Shown piece by piece: positions 32,662-39,853 of a DNA stretch of 39,853 bases; position 1 is the stretch's first letter; the number at the start of each line of letters is the position of its first letter. The position numbers and the translations under genes were made by a program. Source of the DNA: an uncultured Eggerthella sp. (GTDB lineage Bacteria > Actinomycetota > Coriobacteriia > Coriobacteriales > Eggerthellaceae); contig UQFK01000009.1 in NCBI GenBank assembly GCA_900540345.1, positions 1 through 39,853 on the forward strand. Reading direction: 5' to 3'. The notes below the pieces were generated by a model that did no database searches, was not told the origin of the DNA, and saw only the letters and a list, made by a program, of their open reading frames with translations.

Positions 32662-33177
32662 TTAGAGCGTTTTTTCGAACGCAATGCGCTTGCCACCGCT
32701 TTCAGGGCCTTCTAAAAGAGTGATGGTGCCGCACGGAATGAATTCGAATTTCTCAAGTGCCCTACGCATAGGGGCGTTATCGTGATGGGTATCAACACGG
32801 ACCGAAACCATCCCTTCTTCACGAGCTTTCTGGTAAGCAAACGTGAAGAGTTCGCCGATGATGCCTTGGCCTCGCCGATCGGAGGCAACTGCACAACGAT
32901 GAATGGTGGCGTAAGGGCCATCCGTAAGCCATGCGCCTTCAAGCGTTTCATAAGCTGATTCGGGTTCATCAGTATAGCGAAACATTCCTGCTACACCTCT
33001 GTCATCCAAAGCGACATAGGCCATGCCCTCTGCAATATCTGCCTCCCAAACAGCACGGTTCGGATATCCACGCTGCCACTGATCGAGCCCCAAAGCAGCC
33101 ATCGATGCTTTCGCCTGATCAGTAATGGCAACGATTTCATCGAGATGTTCTTCTGTCGCGCGAACGATACGGATCAT
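32662..33177 (-). CDS. GNAT family N-acetyltransferase
   Basis: 171 aa from ATG 33177, which has AAAGGA about 7 bp upstream; an ATG eight codons earlier is less well placed. The N-terminal strand IRIVRATEEHLDEIVAI is the usual GNAT opening. The acetyl-CoA pyrophosphate-binding motif is CAVASDRRGQGIIGELF (R-x-x-G-x-G type), and VRVDTHHDNAPMRRALEKFEFIPCG is the beta6-beta7/alpha4 region. It transfers an acetyl group from acetyl-CoA to an amine; the substrate cannot be told. It lies between two transporter remnants, transcribed against them, and appears intact. Confidence 0.88.
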   Translation of the reverse strand: MIRIVRATEEHLDEIVAITDQAKASMAALGLDQWQRGYPNRAVWEADIAEGMAYVALDDRGVAGMFRYTDEPESAYETLEGAWLTDGPYATIHRCAVASDRRGQGIIGELFTFAYQKAREEGMVSVRVDTHHDNAPMRRALEKFEFIPCGTITLLEGPESGGKRIAFEKTL

Positions 33178-33474
33178 CCTTATCCTTTCCTTATGCCGCA
33201 TACCTCATTCTCGTAAAACTACGGAACACCTTTGCTCTCTTCCTATCATAGATTATGCGCTGGCACCATTGCGCCAGATGATCGATACAGACAGACCGCT
33301 CCCGAATGTATCATCGCTCAATCTGCCTCTTCTCATTATGAACATTCCGTTCGCAGACTCAAACAACACCTTGTTGCATCCTCGATGCACCGTGCCTATT
33401 ATTCATACGCAGGCTTCAAGTGAGCTCATTCTTAAAGGGCAAAATGACCGCAGGGACCAATCGCGGAGAGAATA
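33178..33474. other. Intergenic, no feature recognised
   Basis: Divergent gap between the GNAT gene and the MFS remnant. No clear promoter hexamer pair or strong hairpin was seen, apart from the ribosome sites of the flanking genes. Confidence 0.4.
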
Positions 33475-34054
33475 ATGCCAGCAGTAGATCCAAAAGTATA
33501 TGGAGCTATCCTAAGCGTCCGACCAGCACGGCGATTCGATATCGCCTGCCTGCTGATGCGTATGTACGGTTACATAATGAACATCGGCACAGTCGCCATG
33601 CTCTCAGCACTTGCCTCGATTGCGATAGGATTCTTGTTTGGTACGTTGCGTCTCGCTATTCCTCACTACGAGCAGGTGCTGATTGTTGCAACATGCATCG
33701 ATCGCTTATGGATCAATGGCGCTGATCGATGATACCGTCAGCCTGTATGCAGTCTCATGTTTCGGCGCACTCTTCTACGCACCGTTCCTTATCGTGATGA
33801 ACGGCGCCTGCGAACGCTCCGTTCCTGGAAAACGCCTGACCGAGGCCATCACTTGGCTCAATGCGGGCTGTACGTGCGGCCTGGCTATCGGTCCCACACT
33901 TGCTGGTATCATGATCGATTTATACGGCGCGCAAGCAGGATTCTTCATGGGTGCGCTGCTTGCTATTGCCATCCCTATTATCGCGTTTTTGCGTCGCCGC
34001 ACGATAAAGGCTGGCTGCAAAGGTAAACTCGCTCCTAATTCACTCCGGGCTTGA
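33475..34054 (+). pseudogene. MFS transporter remnant with internal deletion and frameshift
   Basis: From ATG 33475 the frame gives VYGAILSVRPARRFDIACLL and a first membrane helix (NIGTVAMLSALASIAIGFLFG), as at the start of actinobacterial MFS proteins. It then jumps to unrelated-looking sequence and stops at 33732. A second frame, entered near 33715, continues YAVSCFGALFYAPFLIVMNG, then RLTEAITWLNAGCTCGLAIGP and AGIMIDLYGAQAGFF, the typical C-terminal helices. Together they make about 190 residues where about 400 are expected, so roughly half is lost. The second stop (34052-34054) overlaps the next gene's -35 box. Confidence 0.7.
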
Positions 34055-34081
34055 CTTAAACCTAGGTTTAAGTAGAAGAAT
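34051..34081 (+). promoter_or_regulatory. MerR-type promoter with 20-bp perfect palindrome
   Basis: ACTTAAACCT/AGGTTTAAGT (34054-34073) is a perfect 20-bp palindrome. It lies between TTGACT (34051-34056) and AAGAAT (34076-34081), with a 19-bp spacer. A palindrome in an over-long 19-bp spacer is the hallmark of MerR-family activated promoters. No merR gene is in the window. Confidence 0.75.
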
Positions 34082-34146
34082 AGTAATAGCCTTTGCCTTA
34101 CAAATGCAAAGCGATCAACACGAGCCTGCTACAGAAAGGCGGACAC

Positions 34147-35268
34147 ATGAGCACTATCATGCCTGCATCAAAAATGGGATTTGGCTGCATGCGCCTACCT
34201 CTTCTTGACGAAAACGACCCGAAGAGCATCGATATCGAACACTTCAAACGGATGGTGGATGCCTTTATGAACGCAGGTAACACCTACTTCGATACCGCAT
34301 TCGTCTATCACGAAGGAGCATCTGAAACCGCCCTCAACGAGGCGCTCGTTTCGCGTTACCCGCGCGATTCTTATACCATCGCCACGAAATGCCTTGCGTG
34401 GGCGCTCCCGAACAAAGAAGCAGCTTACAACTGCCTCGATGTTTCCCTTGAGCGTCTTGGCCTCGACTACATCGACTACTATCTTTTGCATAACGTAGGC
34501 GGAAAGCGCACCGCCAAGTTCGACGAATACGATATGTGGAACTTCGCGCAAGAACAAAAAGCGGCAGGTAAGATCAAGTATGTCGGCTTTTCGATGCACG
34601 ACGATTCAGAATGCCTTGACAAGCTCCTGACCGAACACCCTGAAATGGATTTCGTGCAGCTTCAGGTCAACTATCTTGACTGGGACGACCCGCACAATGA
34701 GGCAAAGAAGCTCATGGAGGTGGCCGAAAAGCACGGCAAGCCAGTCATCATCATGGAACCCGCGCGAGGTGGACGCTTGTGCGATCTGCCACAGGACGCC
34801 GCACGCATCTTCCAAGAAGCAAAACCAGGGTCAACCCAAGCCGAATGGGCGTATCGTTTCTGCTGGAACCTCCCGAATGTTCTTGCTGTACTCGCAGGCA
34901 TGTCGAATATCGAGCAGGTAGAAGAAAACGTCGCGTCCTATCTTGCCAACGAGCCTTTCACCCCCGAAGAGGACAAAGCGCTCCAAGACGTGATCGCAAA
35001 GCTTCGGGCAATGTCCGTCGTTCCCTGTACTGCTTGTAATTACTGCGTGAAAGACTGTCCTTCGAACGTTAAGATTCCCCAAATCATGGAGCTTCTGAAC
35101 CTTGCTGCTATGACCGAAAACCTCCAATTCGCGAAGGATCTTTATAGCTGGCAAGCAGCCGATGGCCTTGCAAGTTCATGCATCCAGTGCGGAGAATGCG
35201 AAGCAATGTGTCCGCAACAAATCGACATCATCCATCAACTCGAGGTCGCAGCAGACAAATTCGAGTAA
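34147..35268 (+). CDS. Aldo/keto reductase with C-terminal two-cluster ferredoxin domain
   Basis: 373 aa from ATG 34147 (AAAGG upstream; an in-frame TTG at 34093 is rejected). The N-terminal 280 residues are an AKR barrel with the full catalytic tetrad Asp49 (YFDTA), Tyr54, Lys81 (TIATK) and His115 (YYLLH). The C-terminal 90 residues bind two 4Fe-4S clusters: CTACNYCVKDCP (Cys294, 297, 300, 304) and CIQCGECEAMCP (Cys345, 348, 351, 355). Such proteins couple a carbonyl or aldehyde reduction to electron transfer in anaerobes; the substrate is unknown. The MerR-type palindromic promoter suggests induction by an aldehyde, oxidant or similar signal (inference). Confidence 0.93.
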   Translation: MSTIMPASKMGFGCMRLPLLDENDPKSIDIEHFKRMVDAFMNAGNTYFDTAFVYHEGASETALNEALVSRYPRDSYTIATKCLAWALPNKEAAYNCLDVSLERLGLDYIDYYLLHNVGGKRTAKFDEYDMWNFAQEQKAAGKIKYVGFSMHDDSECLDKLLTEHPEMDFVQLQVNYLDWDDPHNEAKKLMEVAEKHGKPVIIMEPARGGRLCDLPQDAARIFQEAKPGSTQAEWAYRFCWNLPNVLAVLAGMSNIEQVEENVASYLANEPFTPEEDKALQDVIAKLRAMSVVPCTACNYCVKDCPSNVKIPQIMELLNLAAMTENLQFAKDLYSWQAADGLASSCIQCGECEAMCPQQIDIIHQLEVAADKFE

Positions 35269-35321
35269 CCGAAGGAAGCCGACCGATAAGCTTTCCAATG
35301 AATCTTGTCCCGAACACGCCT

Positions 35322-35327
35322 TATAAT
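35322..35327 (+). promoter_or_regulatory. -10 element upstream of the KAS III gene
   Basis: A perfect TATAAT lies 35 bp before the chosen GTG start. The -35 region (TGAATC at 17 bp) is poor. Confidence 0.4.
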
Positions 35328-35362
35328 GGTTGCAAAAGCACCATTTAATAGTGGGAGGAAAC

Positions 35363-36463
35363 GTGGGAACCAAGATCATAGGGCTCGGTAAGGCTCTTCC
35401 AAAACTCGAAGTCACCAACGATGAGCTCAACACGATCGTCGACGCGAGCGATGACTGGGTCTACCCACGTACCGGCATCCATTCTCGACATATCGCTGTT
35501 GAGGAATCCACTATCGATCTTGCACGAAACGCTGCACTAGCCGCCTTAGGCAAGCCAACAGCCGATGCAGAAGGCTGGTGCGAAGCTCAGATCGATCCCG
35601 CCAGCATCGATCTGGTCATCTGCGGAACGCTCACGCCTGATACGCTCATGCCTTCTACCGCAGGCGCGCTCAGACGCGACCTCGGCCTCGACAATGCTGT
35701 CGCCTTCGATATGAATGCTGCCTGTTGTGGGTTCATCTATGGCGTTTCGGTCGCAGATGGCATGCTGGCTGCAAGTTGTAGTCTTCCAGGCGGACGTCAG
35801 AAGATGACGCGCGCGCTCGTAATCGGCGCCGACCGCACGACTCGTATCTTGAACTGGGAGGATCGTGGTTCGTGCATCTTATTCGGGGACGGCGCAGGCG
35901 CTGCGGTCCTCGAATGGGACGAAAACGAGCCTGGCATCTTATCTACGTTTCTACGCAATGTGGACGATACCAAGAATTCTCTTGCCTGCACGAACTCCTT
36001 CGTTGCTTCTGTGCCATTCACGAAAGACGGCATTTCGCTCGACGCGAAAGACGACCCTGATCCCTCGCTCGCCTCAATGAGCGCCATCTTAGACTTCACA
36101 GCAGAACAGCTCGATTCGCTCGTGCACATGTCTGGCCAGGCAGTCTTCAAATTCGCATCGAAAGCACTCTGCACTGCTATCGAAGGCGTTCTGGAAAATG
36201 CAGGTTTGACCATGGAGGATATCGCGCTCATCGTGCCGCACCAAGCAAATGAGCGCATCATTCGCTATGCTGCGAAACGTCTTGACCTTGGCATGGAGAT
36301 GTTTCAGGTTTGCATGGAGAATACTGGCAACACTTCTGCCGCAAGCGTTCCTATCGCGCTCGTCGATGCCTATGCACAAGGCAGGATCCATAAGGGCGAT
36401 AAGATCATTGCAGTCGGATTCGGTGGTGGGCTCACCTATGGCGGCCTTCTCTTCGAAGCCTAA
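35363..36463 (+). CDS. fabH: 3-oxoacyl-ACP synthase III (KAS III)
   Basis: 366 aa from GTG 35363, which has GGGAGGAA directly upstream; the in-frame TTG at 35330 lacks a ribosome site. FabH condenses acetyl-CoA (or a branched acyl-CoA) with malonyl-ACP to start fatty acid synthesis. The triad is present: Cys121 (NAACCGF), His293 (VPHQANERI) and Asn323 (ENTGNTSAASVP). DWVYPRTGI near residue 31 and the terminal GFGGGLTYG are family motifs. It is about 40 residues longer than usual owing to extra segments (about 63-82, about 135-150 and about 205-235). No other fatty-acid genes are adjacent, so a specialised KAS III-like role remains possible. Confidence 0.9.
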   Translation: MGTKIIGLGKALPKLEVTNDELNTIVDASDDWVYPRTGIHSRHIAVEESTIDLARNAALAALGKPTADAEGWCEAQIDPASIDLVICGTLTPDTLMPSTAGALRRDLGLDNAVAFDMNAACCGFIYGVSVADGMLAASCSLPGGRQKMTRALVIGADRTTRILNWEDRGSCILFGDGAGAAVLEWDENEPGILSTFLRNVDDTKNSLACTNSFVASVPFTKDGISLDAKDDPDPSLASMSAILDFTAEQLDSLVHMSGQAVFKFASKALCTAIEGVLENAGLTMEDIALIVPHQANERIIRYAAKRLDLGMEMFQVCMENTGNTSAASVPIALVDAYAQGRIHKGDKIIAVGFGGGLTYGGLLFEA

Positions 36464-36526
36464 ACGTCCTTTCGCTCGCATCACTTCGATTCGCGCTCTA
36501 TGATCAATGAGATCAAGGGAGACCCT

Positions 36527-37258
36527 GTGCATGATATTCGTCTAAAGCTCTACAAGCTTATACATATTTCTTCTGATCAAAATAGATCAGGTAAAGCCTA
36601 CGACTACCTTATGATATTCGCGATCATCGTAAGCTTATTGCCACTCTGCTTCAAACAAGATCTTGGAGCATTCTTCATCACTGACCTCATCGTCACCGTT
36701 CTCTTTGTCGCCGATTATCTGATGCGATGGATCACTGCTGATCTTATGCTCAAAAAAGGGGCAAAAAGTTTTCTTCTCTACCCATTTACACCCTTAGCGA
36801 TCATCGATCTTCTTTCGATCATCCCCTTCTTCCTCCCTATGAACCAGGGGCTAAAAGCACTTCGTCTCTTACGTCTGGTGCGCGCCTTACGCGCCGTCAG
36901 ATTCATTCGAGAATCACGCAGTTTTCGGGTGATCGCAAACGTGCTCGAACGTGAGAAGAATTTACTTCTTTCGGTCGGAGCGCTTGCTCTTGGCTATATC
37001 CTTCTCTGCGCTCTCGTGATCTTCAATGTTGAGCCAGAGTCTTTTGAGAATTTCTTCGACGCGATCTATTGGGCTTGCGTTTCGCTCACCACAGTTGGCT
37101 ATGGCGACTTATATCCTGTCAGTGTGGCCGGACGTTTCGTTACGATGCTCTCATCGCTTGTTGGAGTCGCCCTTATTGCGCTTCCTGCAGGCATCATCAC
37201 AGGAGGCTATATCGAAGAGATGCGCCGAGACATTAAGTCGCAGTCTCTGTCCTCTTAG
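36527..37258 (+). CDS. Voltage-gated-type potassium channel
   Basis: 243 aa from GTG 36527, chosen because AAGGGAG lies 5 bp upstream; ATG 36500 adds nine residues but has no ribosome site. It has the six-helix Kv layout. S1 begins at about 25 (YDYLMIFAIIVSLLPL), S2 at about 50 and S3 at about 90 (LAIIDLLSIIPFFL). S4 has regularly spaced Arg (LRLLRLVRALRAVRFIR, about 110-126), then S5, the pore and S6. The selectivity filter TTVGYGD is at 188-194, predicting K+ selectivity. The C-terminus is short, with no RCK or cyclic-nucleotide domain, unlike many bacterial K+ channels. It converges on the GIY-YIG gene without a clear terminator between. Confidence 0.93.
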   Translation: MHDIRLKLYKLIHISSDQNRSGKAYDYLMIFAIIVSLLPLCFKQDLGAFFITDLIVTVLFVADYLMRWITADLMLKKGAKSFLLYPFTPLAIIDLLSIIPFFLPMNQGLKALRLLRLVRALRAVRFIRESRSFRVIANVLEREKNLLLSVGALALGYILLCALVIFNVEPESFENFFDAIYWACVSLTTVGYGDLYPVSVAGRFVTMLSSLVGVALIALPAGIITGGYIEEMRRDIKSQSLSS

Positions 37259-37337
37259 CATAGGCTCTTACCGCTTATCACGACTTGTCACGCAACGACA
37301 AGCGAACACTCCTAATTCCAGCTCATACCGAATCGAG

Positions 37338-37709
37338 TCAGGAAAGAGTGAACGTTTCGGCGAGGATCGCAGCAAGCGAATCATTGTCTGCACACTCAAT
37401 AAGAGAGAGCTTTTCTGCCCGAGAAAGTTGTTTGAAATGATATTCTGCACTCATCGCTTCATGCTTGGTCTCGAACGCAGCATGAGCAAGTAGGCGAACT
37501 GGTCTGCGTGCGGCAGTATATTTCGCGCCCTTGCCCGCGTTGTGCGTCTCGATGCGCTTCTCCAGATCGGTCGTATATCCTGTATAGAGTGTTTCATCTG
37601 CGCAGATGAGCACATACATGAAATGCGATCTGCCCTGTTGCACACACTGATCCTGCTGATCATCCTGCGCGTTCTGCGCGTCACGCTCTTGCTGTTCTTG
37701 ATCGCCCAT
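37338..37709 (-). CDS. GIY-YIG nuclease superfamily protein (UPF0213/YhbQ-like)
   Basis: 123 aa from ATG 37709, which has AGGTGA 6 bp upstream. Residues 1-29 are a Gln/Asp-rich extension. The GIY-YIG domain starts at Met31 (MYVLICADETLYTGYTTDLEKR): 'MYV' and 'YTG' stand for GIY and YIG, followed by Arg52, the His-Asn of ETHN, and a downstream Glu in AMSAEYHFKQLSRAEK. It belongs to the small single-domain group typified by YhbQ, proposed to act on DNA, but its substrate is unsettled. It is a convergent neighbour of the K+ channel. Confidence 0.87.
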   Translation of the reverse strand: MGDQEQQERDAQNAQDDQQDQCVQQGRSHFMYVLICADETLYTGYTTDLEKRIETHNAGKGAKYTAARRPVRLLAHAAFETKHEAMSAEYHFKQLSRAEKLSLIECADNDSLAAILAETFTLS

Positions 37710-37992
37710 TCTGCTCACCTGTTTTTTGGAATAGCTATCGAAGCGCATGAACTTACGATCTTTGATCGATGCATAGTTCAGTCACATCACGTCGCGTATA
37801 GTATCACACTAAAATGAGGTGTCCGATTTCGCTGATCCGGATCGCGGTAAGCTGCTAGAATTTGACCCACTCTCTGACGCTGCCATGCGACCAATTCTTA
37901 CCAGAAACGTTACCGAACGATGAAACTACCTCTTTCGCTCTGGGGATCGAACGTCATGCACCTAGAATGAAAGGTGAGACGAAAGGCAAACC
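37710..37992. other. Intergenic, no gene seen
   Basis: This 283-bp divergent gap must hold promoters for the GIY-YIG and radical SAM genes. TAGAAT at 37963-37968 is a possible -10 for the latter, without a clear -35. Nothing else was recognised. Confidence 0.4.
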
Positions 37993-38604
37993 ATGTCAAA
38001 AGCGATGAACATACTTTATAGCGTAGGTGATGGTCTCTATATCAATCTTACGAACCGTTGCTCCTGTGCCTGCACGTTCTGTATTCGCGATGAGGGGGAT
38101 GCTCTCGGCAGCGCTGACACGCTTTGGCTCGAGCGAGAACCAACAGCTGAAGAGGTCATCTCAGCACTGAAAGAGGTTGACCTTTCCCTCTTTTCCGAAG
38201 TCGTCTTTTGTGGCTACGGTGAACCTACCGAGGCCTTCGAAGTCCTCAAAGAAGTTGCCACTTGGCTCAAGGCAAATACCGATCTACCCGTACGCATCAA
38301 CACGAACGGACAAGGGTCGCTCATCTGCGAGCGAGACATCACACCAGAGCTCGAAGGGATCGTCGATGCGCTCTCGATAAGCCTGAACACGCCAGATCCT
38401 GAAAGCTATCTTGCCCTCACGCGCAGCCGTTATGGTAAAGCCGCATTTGATGCGGTGCTCGATTTTGCCAAGCGCGCCAAACAATTCGTCCCTTCTGTCA
38501 CGCTCACCACAGTCAGCACCACCATCACTGCTGAACAAGAAGCCGAATGCGCACGCATCTGCGATTCCCTCGGTACCACCTATCGCATTCGCACCTTCGT
38601 CTGA
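37993..38604 (+). CDS. Small radical SAM protein (TatD-associated type)
   Basis: 203 aa, ATG preceded by AAAGG. The radical SAM motif CxxxCxxC is at Cys23, Cys27 and Cys30 (NRCSCACTFC), followed by the GYGEPTE motif (about 74-80) that contacts SAM, and RINTNGQG and DALSISLNTPD in later strands. Its compact size and LYINLTNRC opening resemble the short radical SAM family usually found beside or fused with the TatD nuclease; no tatD gene is in this window. It should cleave SAM to a 5'-deoxyadenosyl radical; the reaction is unknown. There is no SPASM-like C-terminal cluster. Confidence 0.88.
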   Translation: MSKAMNILYSVGDGLYINLTNRCSCACTFCIRDEGDALGSADTLWLEREPTAEEVISALKEVDLSLFSEVVFCGYGEPTEAFEVLKEVATWLKANTDLPVRINTNGQGSLICERDITPELEGIVDALSISLNTPDPESYLALTRSRYGKAAFDAVLDFAKRAKQFVPSVTLTTVSTTITAEQEAECARICDSLGTTYRIRTFV

Positions 38605-38719
38605 ACAAGAAACCTTCTTCGGCCTACGGCTTCTTAACAGTTCATCCAACAGATCTTGCCCTCTAGCTGCCTGTGAGAATATAGAACGCACAGAAGGATC
38701 TTGAGAAAGGGTGGTTCTT

Positions 38720-39502
38720 ATGTATCCAGATCTGGAGGGAAAGAGCGCTATCGTAACAGGAGCTGGATCAGGCCTTGGCGAAGGCATCGCCCGGCGCTTC
38801 CTTGAAGAGGGCATGAATGTTGTCGTGAATTATCACAGTGACCGCACGAAAGACGCTGCTACTGCTTTAGCCAACGAATTCCAAGGTCGTGCGGTAGCTA
38901 TTCGCGCAGACGTTTCAAAAGAGGAAGGTGCCGAATCGCTCTACCAGGCAGCCCTTAACAACTTCGGCAGTCTTGACGTTTGGGTGAACAATGCAGGCAT
39001 CGAATCGCGCTATGAAACACACGAGCTCCCTCTTGAGGAATGGAATAGAACACTTGAAGTGAACCTGACCGGAGTCTTTCTTGGTTCGAGACAAGCGCTC
39101 CGTCATTTTGTTGAATACAGCAAAAAAGGCGTCATCATCAACATGTCTTCAGTACACGAGAAGATCCCCTGGCCAACCTTTGCAGCTTATACTACAAGCA
39201 AGGGTGGCATAGCGATGTTCACCAAGACCATCGCGCTTGAATACGCAAGCCGCGACATCCGCGCCAACTGCATCGCCCCCGGCGCGATCGAAACGCCCAT
39301 CAATGCCGAGAAGTTCGCCGACCCTGTTGCACGCGAAATGACCGAGAACATGATTCCCTGTGACCATATCGGATTTGTCAATGATGTTGCGAGCGCTGCA
39401 GCATGGCTTGCCTCGAATGCCTCGGAATATGTAACAGGTCAAAGTATCTTCGTGGATGGCGGCATGACGCTCTACCCTTCTTTCGAGCACGGTGAAGGCT
39501 AA
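38720..39502 (+). CDS. gdh: Glucose 1-dehydrogenase (short-chain dehydrogenase)
   Basis: 260 aa from ATG 38720, after AAAGGGTGG; three extra codons from GTG 38711 are less likely. It oxidises beta-D-glucose to gluconolactone with NAD(P)+. The Rossmann motif TGAGSGLG is at 13-20 and NNAG near 92. The catalytic Ser144 (MSSVHE), Tyr157 and Lys161 (YTTSK) have the spacing of Bacillus glucose dehydrogenase. Very specific matches to that enzyme as I recall it are SSVHEKIPWP, TPINAEKFADP and the end DGGMTLYPSF. The stop overlaps the next start by one base (TAATG), and that gene looks like a lactonase, which supports the assignment. Confidence 0.92.
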   Translation: MYPDLEGKSAIVTGAGSGLGEGIARRFLEEGMNVVVNYHSDRTKDAATALANEFQGRAVAIRADVSKEEGAESLYQAALNNFGSLDVWVNNAGIESRYETHELPLEEWNRTLEVNLTGVFLGSRQALRHFVEYSKKGVIINMSSVHEKIPWPTFAAYTTSKGGIAMFTKTIALEYASRDIRANCIAPGAIETPINAEKFADPVAREMTENMIPCDHIGFVNDVASAAAWLASNASEYVTGQSIFVDGGMTLYPSFEHGEG

Positions 39503-39853
39503 TGAGTTTGTCAAAGCAAGGCCAAAGGCGGTTCTTTGTAAGCGGATATACCGAGCATGAAGATCAACCGGGCATCCATTGCTTCGAAATATCGCCTGAT
39601 GAAAATAACCTTATTCGGAAAAGCTCCTTGGCAGGCATCGCTAGTCCGTCATTCTGTATGCTCGATGCCGAGCAGCTCTATGCTGCCTGTGAAATCGAAT
39701 CCTCTGGTGCTCTTGCGCATTGTGCGATACCTGATGAGGCACCTGTACTTGTCGATCAGCTCGAGTTCGAGCCTGCAGCAGGAACCTGCTTTGTCCTCAA
39801 ACATCCGCACGCGCAACACCTCTATGGCGCAAACTATAACAGCGGCTCGATCG
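39502..39853 (+). CDS. Lactonase, seven-bladed propeller type, partial (N-terminus)
   Basis: 117 codons, open to the right edge. The start ATG overlaps the dehydrogenase stop and follows GAAGG. The sequence opens RRFFVSGYTEHEDQPGIHCFEI and continues SPSFCMLDAEQLYAACEIESSG, then FVLKHPHAQHLYGANYNSGSI. This is the blade pattern of the lactonase family (6-phosphogluconolactonase Pgl/YkgB type, in which 'vgsYt...GI' and 'nPs.l.....LYa..E' recur). Translational coupling to a glucose 1-dehydrogenase suggests it hydrolyses gluconolactone to gluconate. Only the first third is visible, so the catalytic residues cannot be checked. Confidence 0.8.
   Translation, partial: MSLSKQGQRRFFVSGYTEHEDQPGIHCFEISPDENNLIRKSSLAGIASPSFCMLDAEQLYAACEIESSGALAHCAIPDEAPVLVDQLEFEPAAGTCFVLKHPHAQHLYGANYNSGSI

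Noticed and set aside
32650..32672. Plus-strand terminator CGCTC/GAGCG followed by T6
   Set aside because: The stem is only 5 bp and overlaps the C-terminal codons of the GNAT gene (Lys-Thr-Leu), whose AAA codons explain the T run.

Overview
The window looks like chromosome from an anaerobic actinobacterium of the class Coriobacteriia. The reasons are: roughly 50% GC by eye; very large secreted proteins ending in YG-type cell-wall/choline-binding repeats; Gram-positive style lipoprotein and RND genes; and a perfect HrcA/CIRCE operator. A low-GC Eggerthellaceae member such as Cryptobacterium is my best guess, but this is inference and no database was searched.

Region 1 (1-10100, minus strand) is a tightly packed run of four genes for secreted, cell-wall-anchored proteins: a giant subtilisin-like protease, two paralogues with transglutaminase-like domains that appear to have lost their catalytic Cys and His, and a fourth protein cut by the window edge. 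All have signal peptides and Ig-like 'YTG...TF.I' modules. The three complete ones end in about 13 wall-binding repeats with a near-identical C-terminus.

Region 2 (10284-24606) is housekeeping and envelope: a GT2 glycosyltransferase, a glutaredoxin, an RND exporter with a coiled-coil insert, an HdeD-like membrane protein, proC, htpG (with CIRCE), a membrane-anchored polysaccharide deacetylase, and a polar amino-acid ABC transporter. In that transporter a terminator sits between the binding-protein gene and an unusual permease with an extracytoplasmic domain.

Region 3 (24863-31975) is a decayed 7.1-kb integrative/mobilizable element inserted in the 3' half of an initiator tRNA-Met gene and bounded by 47-bp direct repeats. 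It holds truncated integrase and primase-like remnants, an oriT-like hairpin cluster with mobC but no relaxase, a single-TRD hsdS, hsdM and two-TRD hsdS with no hsdR, a twice-frameshifted DUF3800 gene, and an intact self-inhibited Fic protein behind a 13-bp inverted-repeat operator. A 65-bp repeat flanks the fic unit. The hsd promoter carries two identical-format operators (TGTTC-N10-GAACA). This methylase / DUF3800 / Fic cluster is the best candidate for an unusual system here.

Region 4 (31976-39853) begins with gene decay (DMT and MFS transporter remnants around a GNAT gene). It continues with an aldo/keto reductase with two 4Fe-4S clusters behind a MerR-type palindromic promoter, a KAS III (FabH), a voltage-gated-type K+ channel, a GIY-YIG protein and a small radical SAM protein. 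It ends with a glucose 1-dehydrogenase overlapping a lactonase-family gene, which together would oxidise glucose to gluconate.
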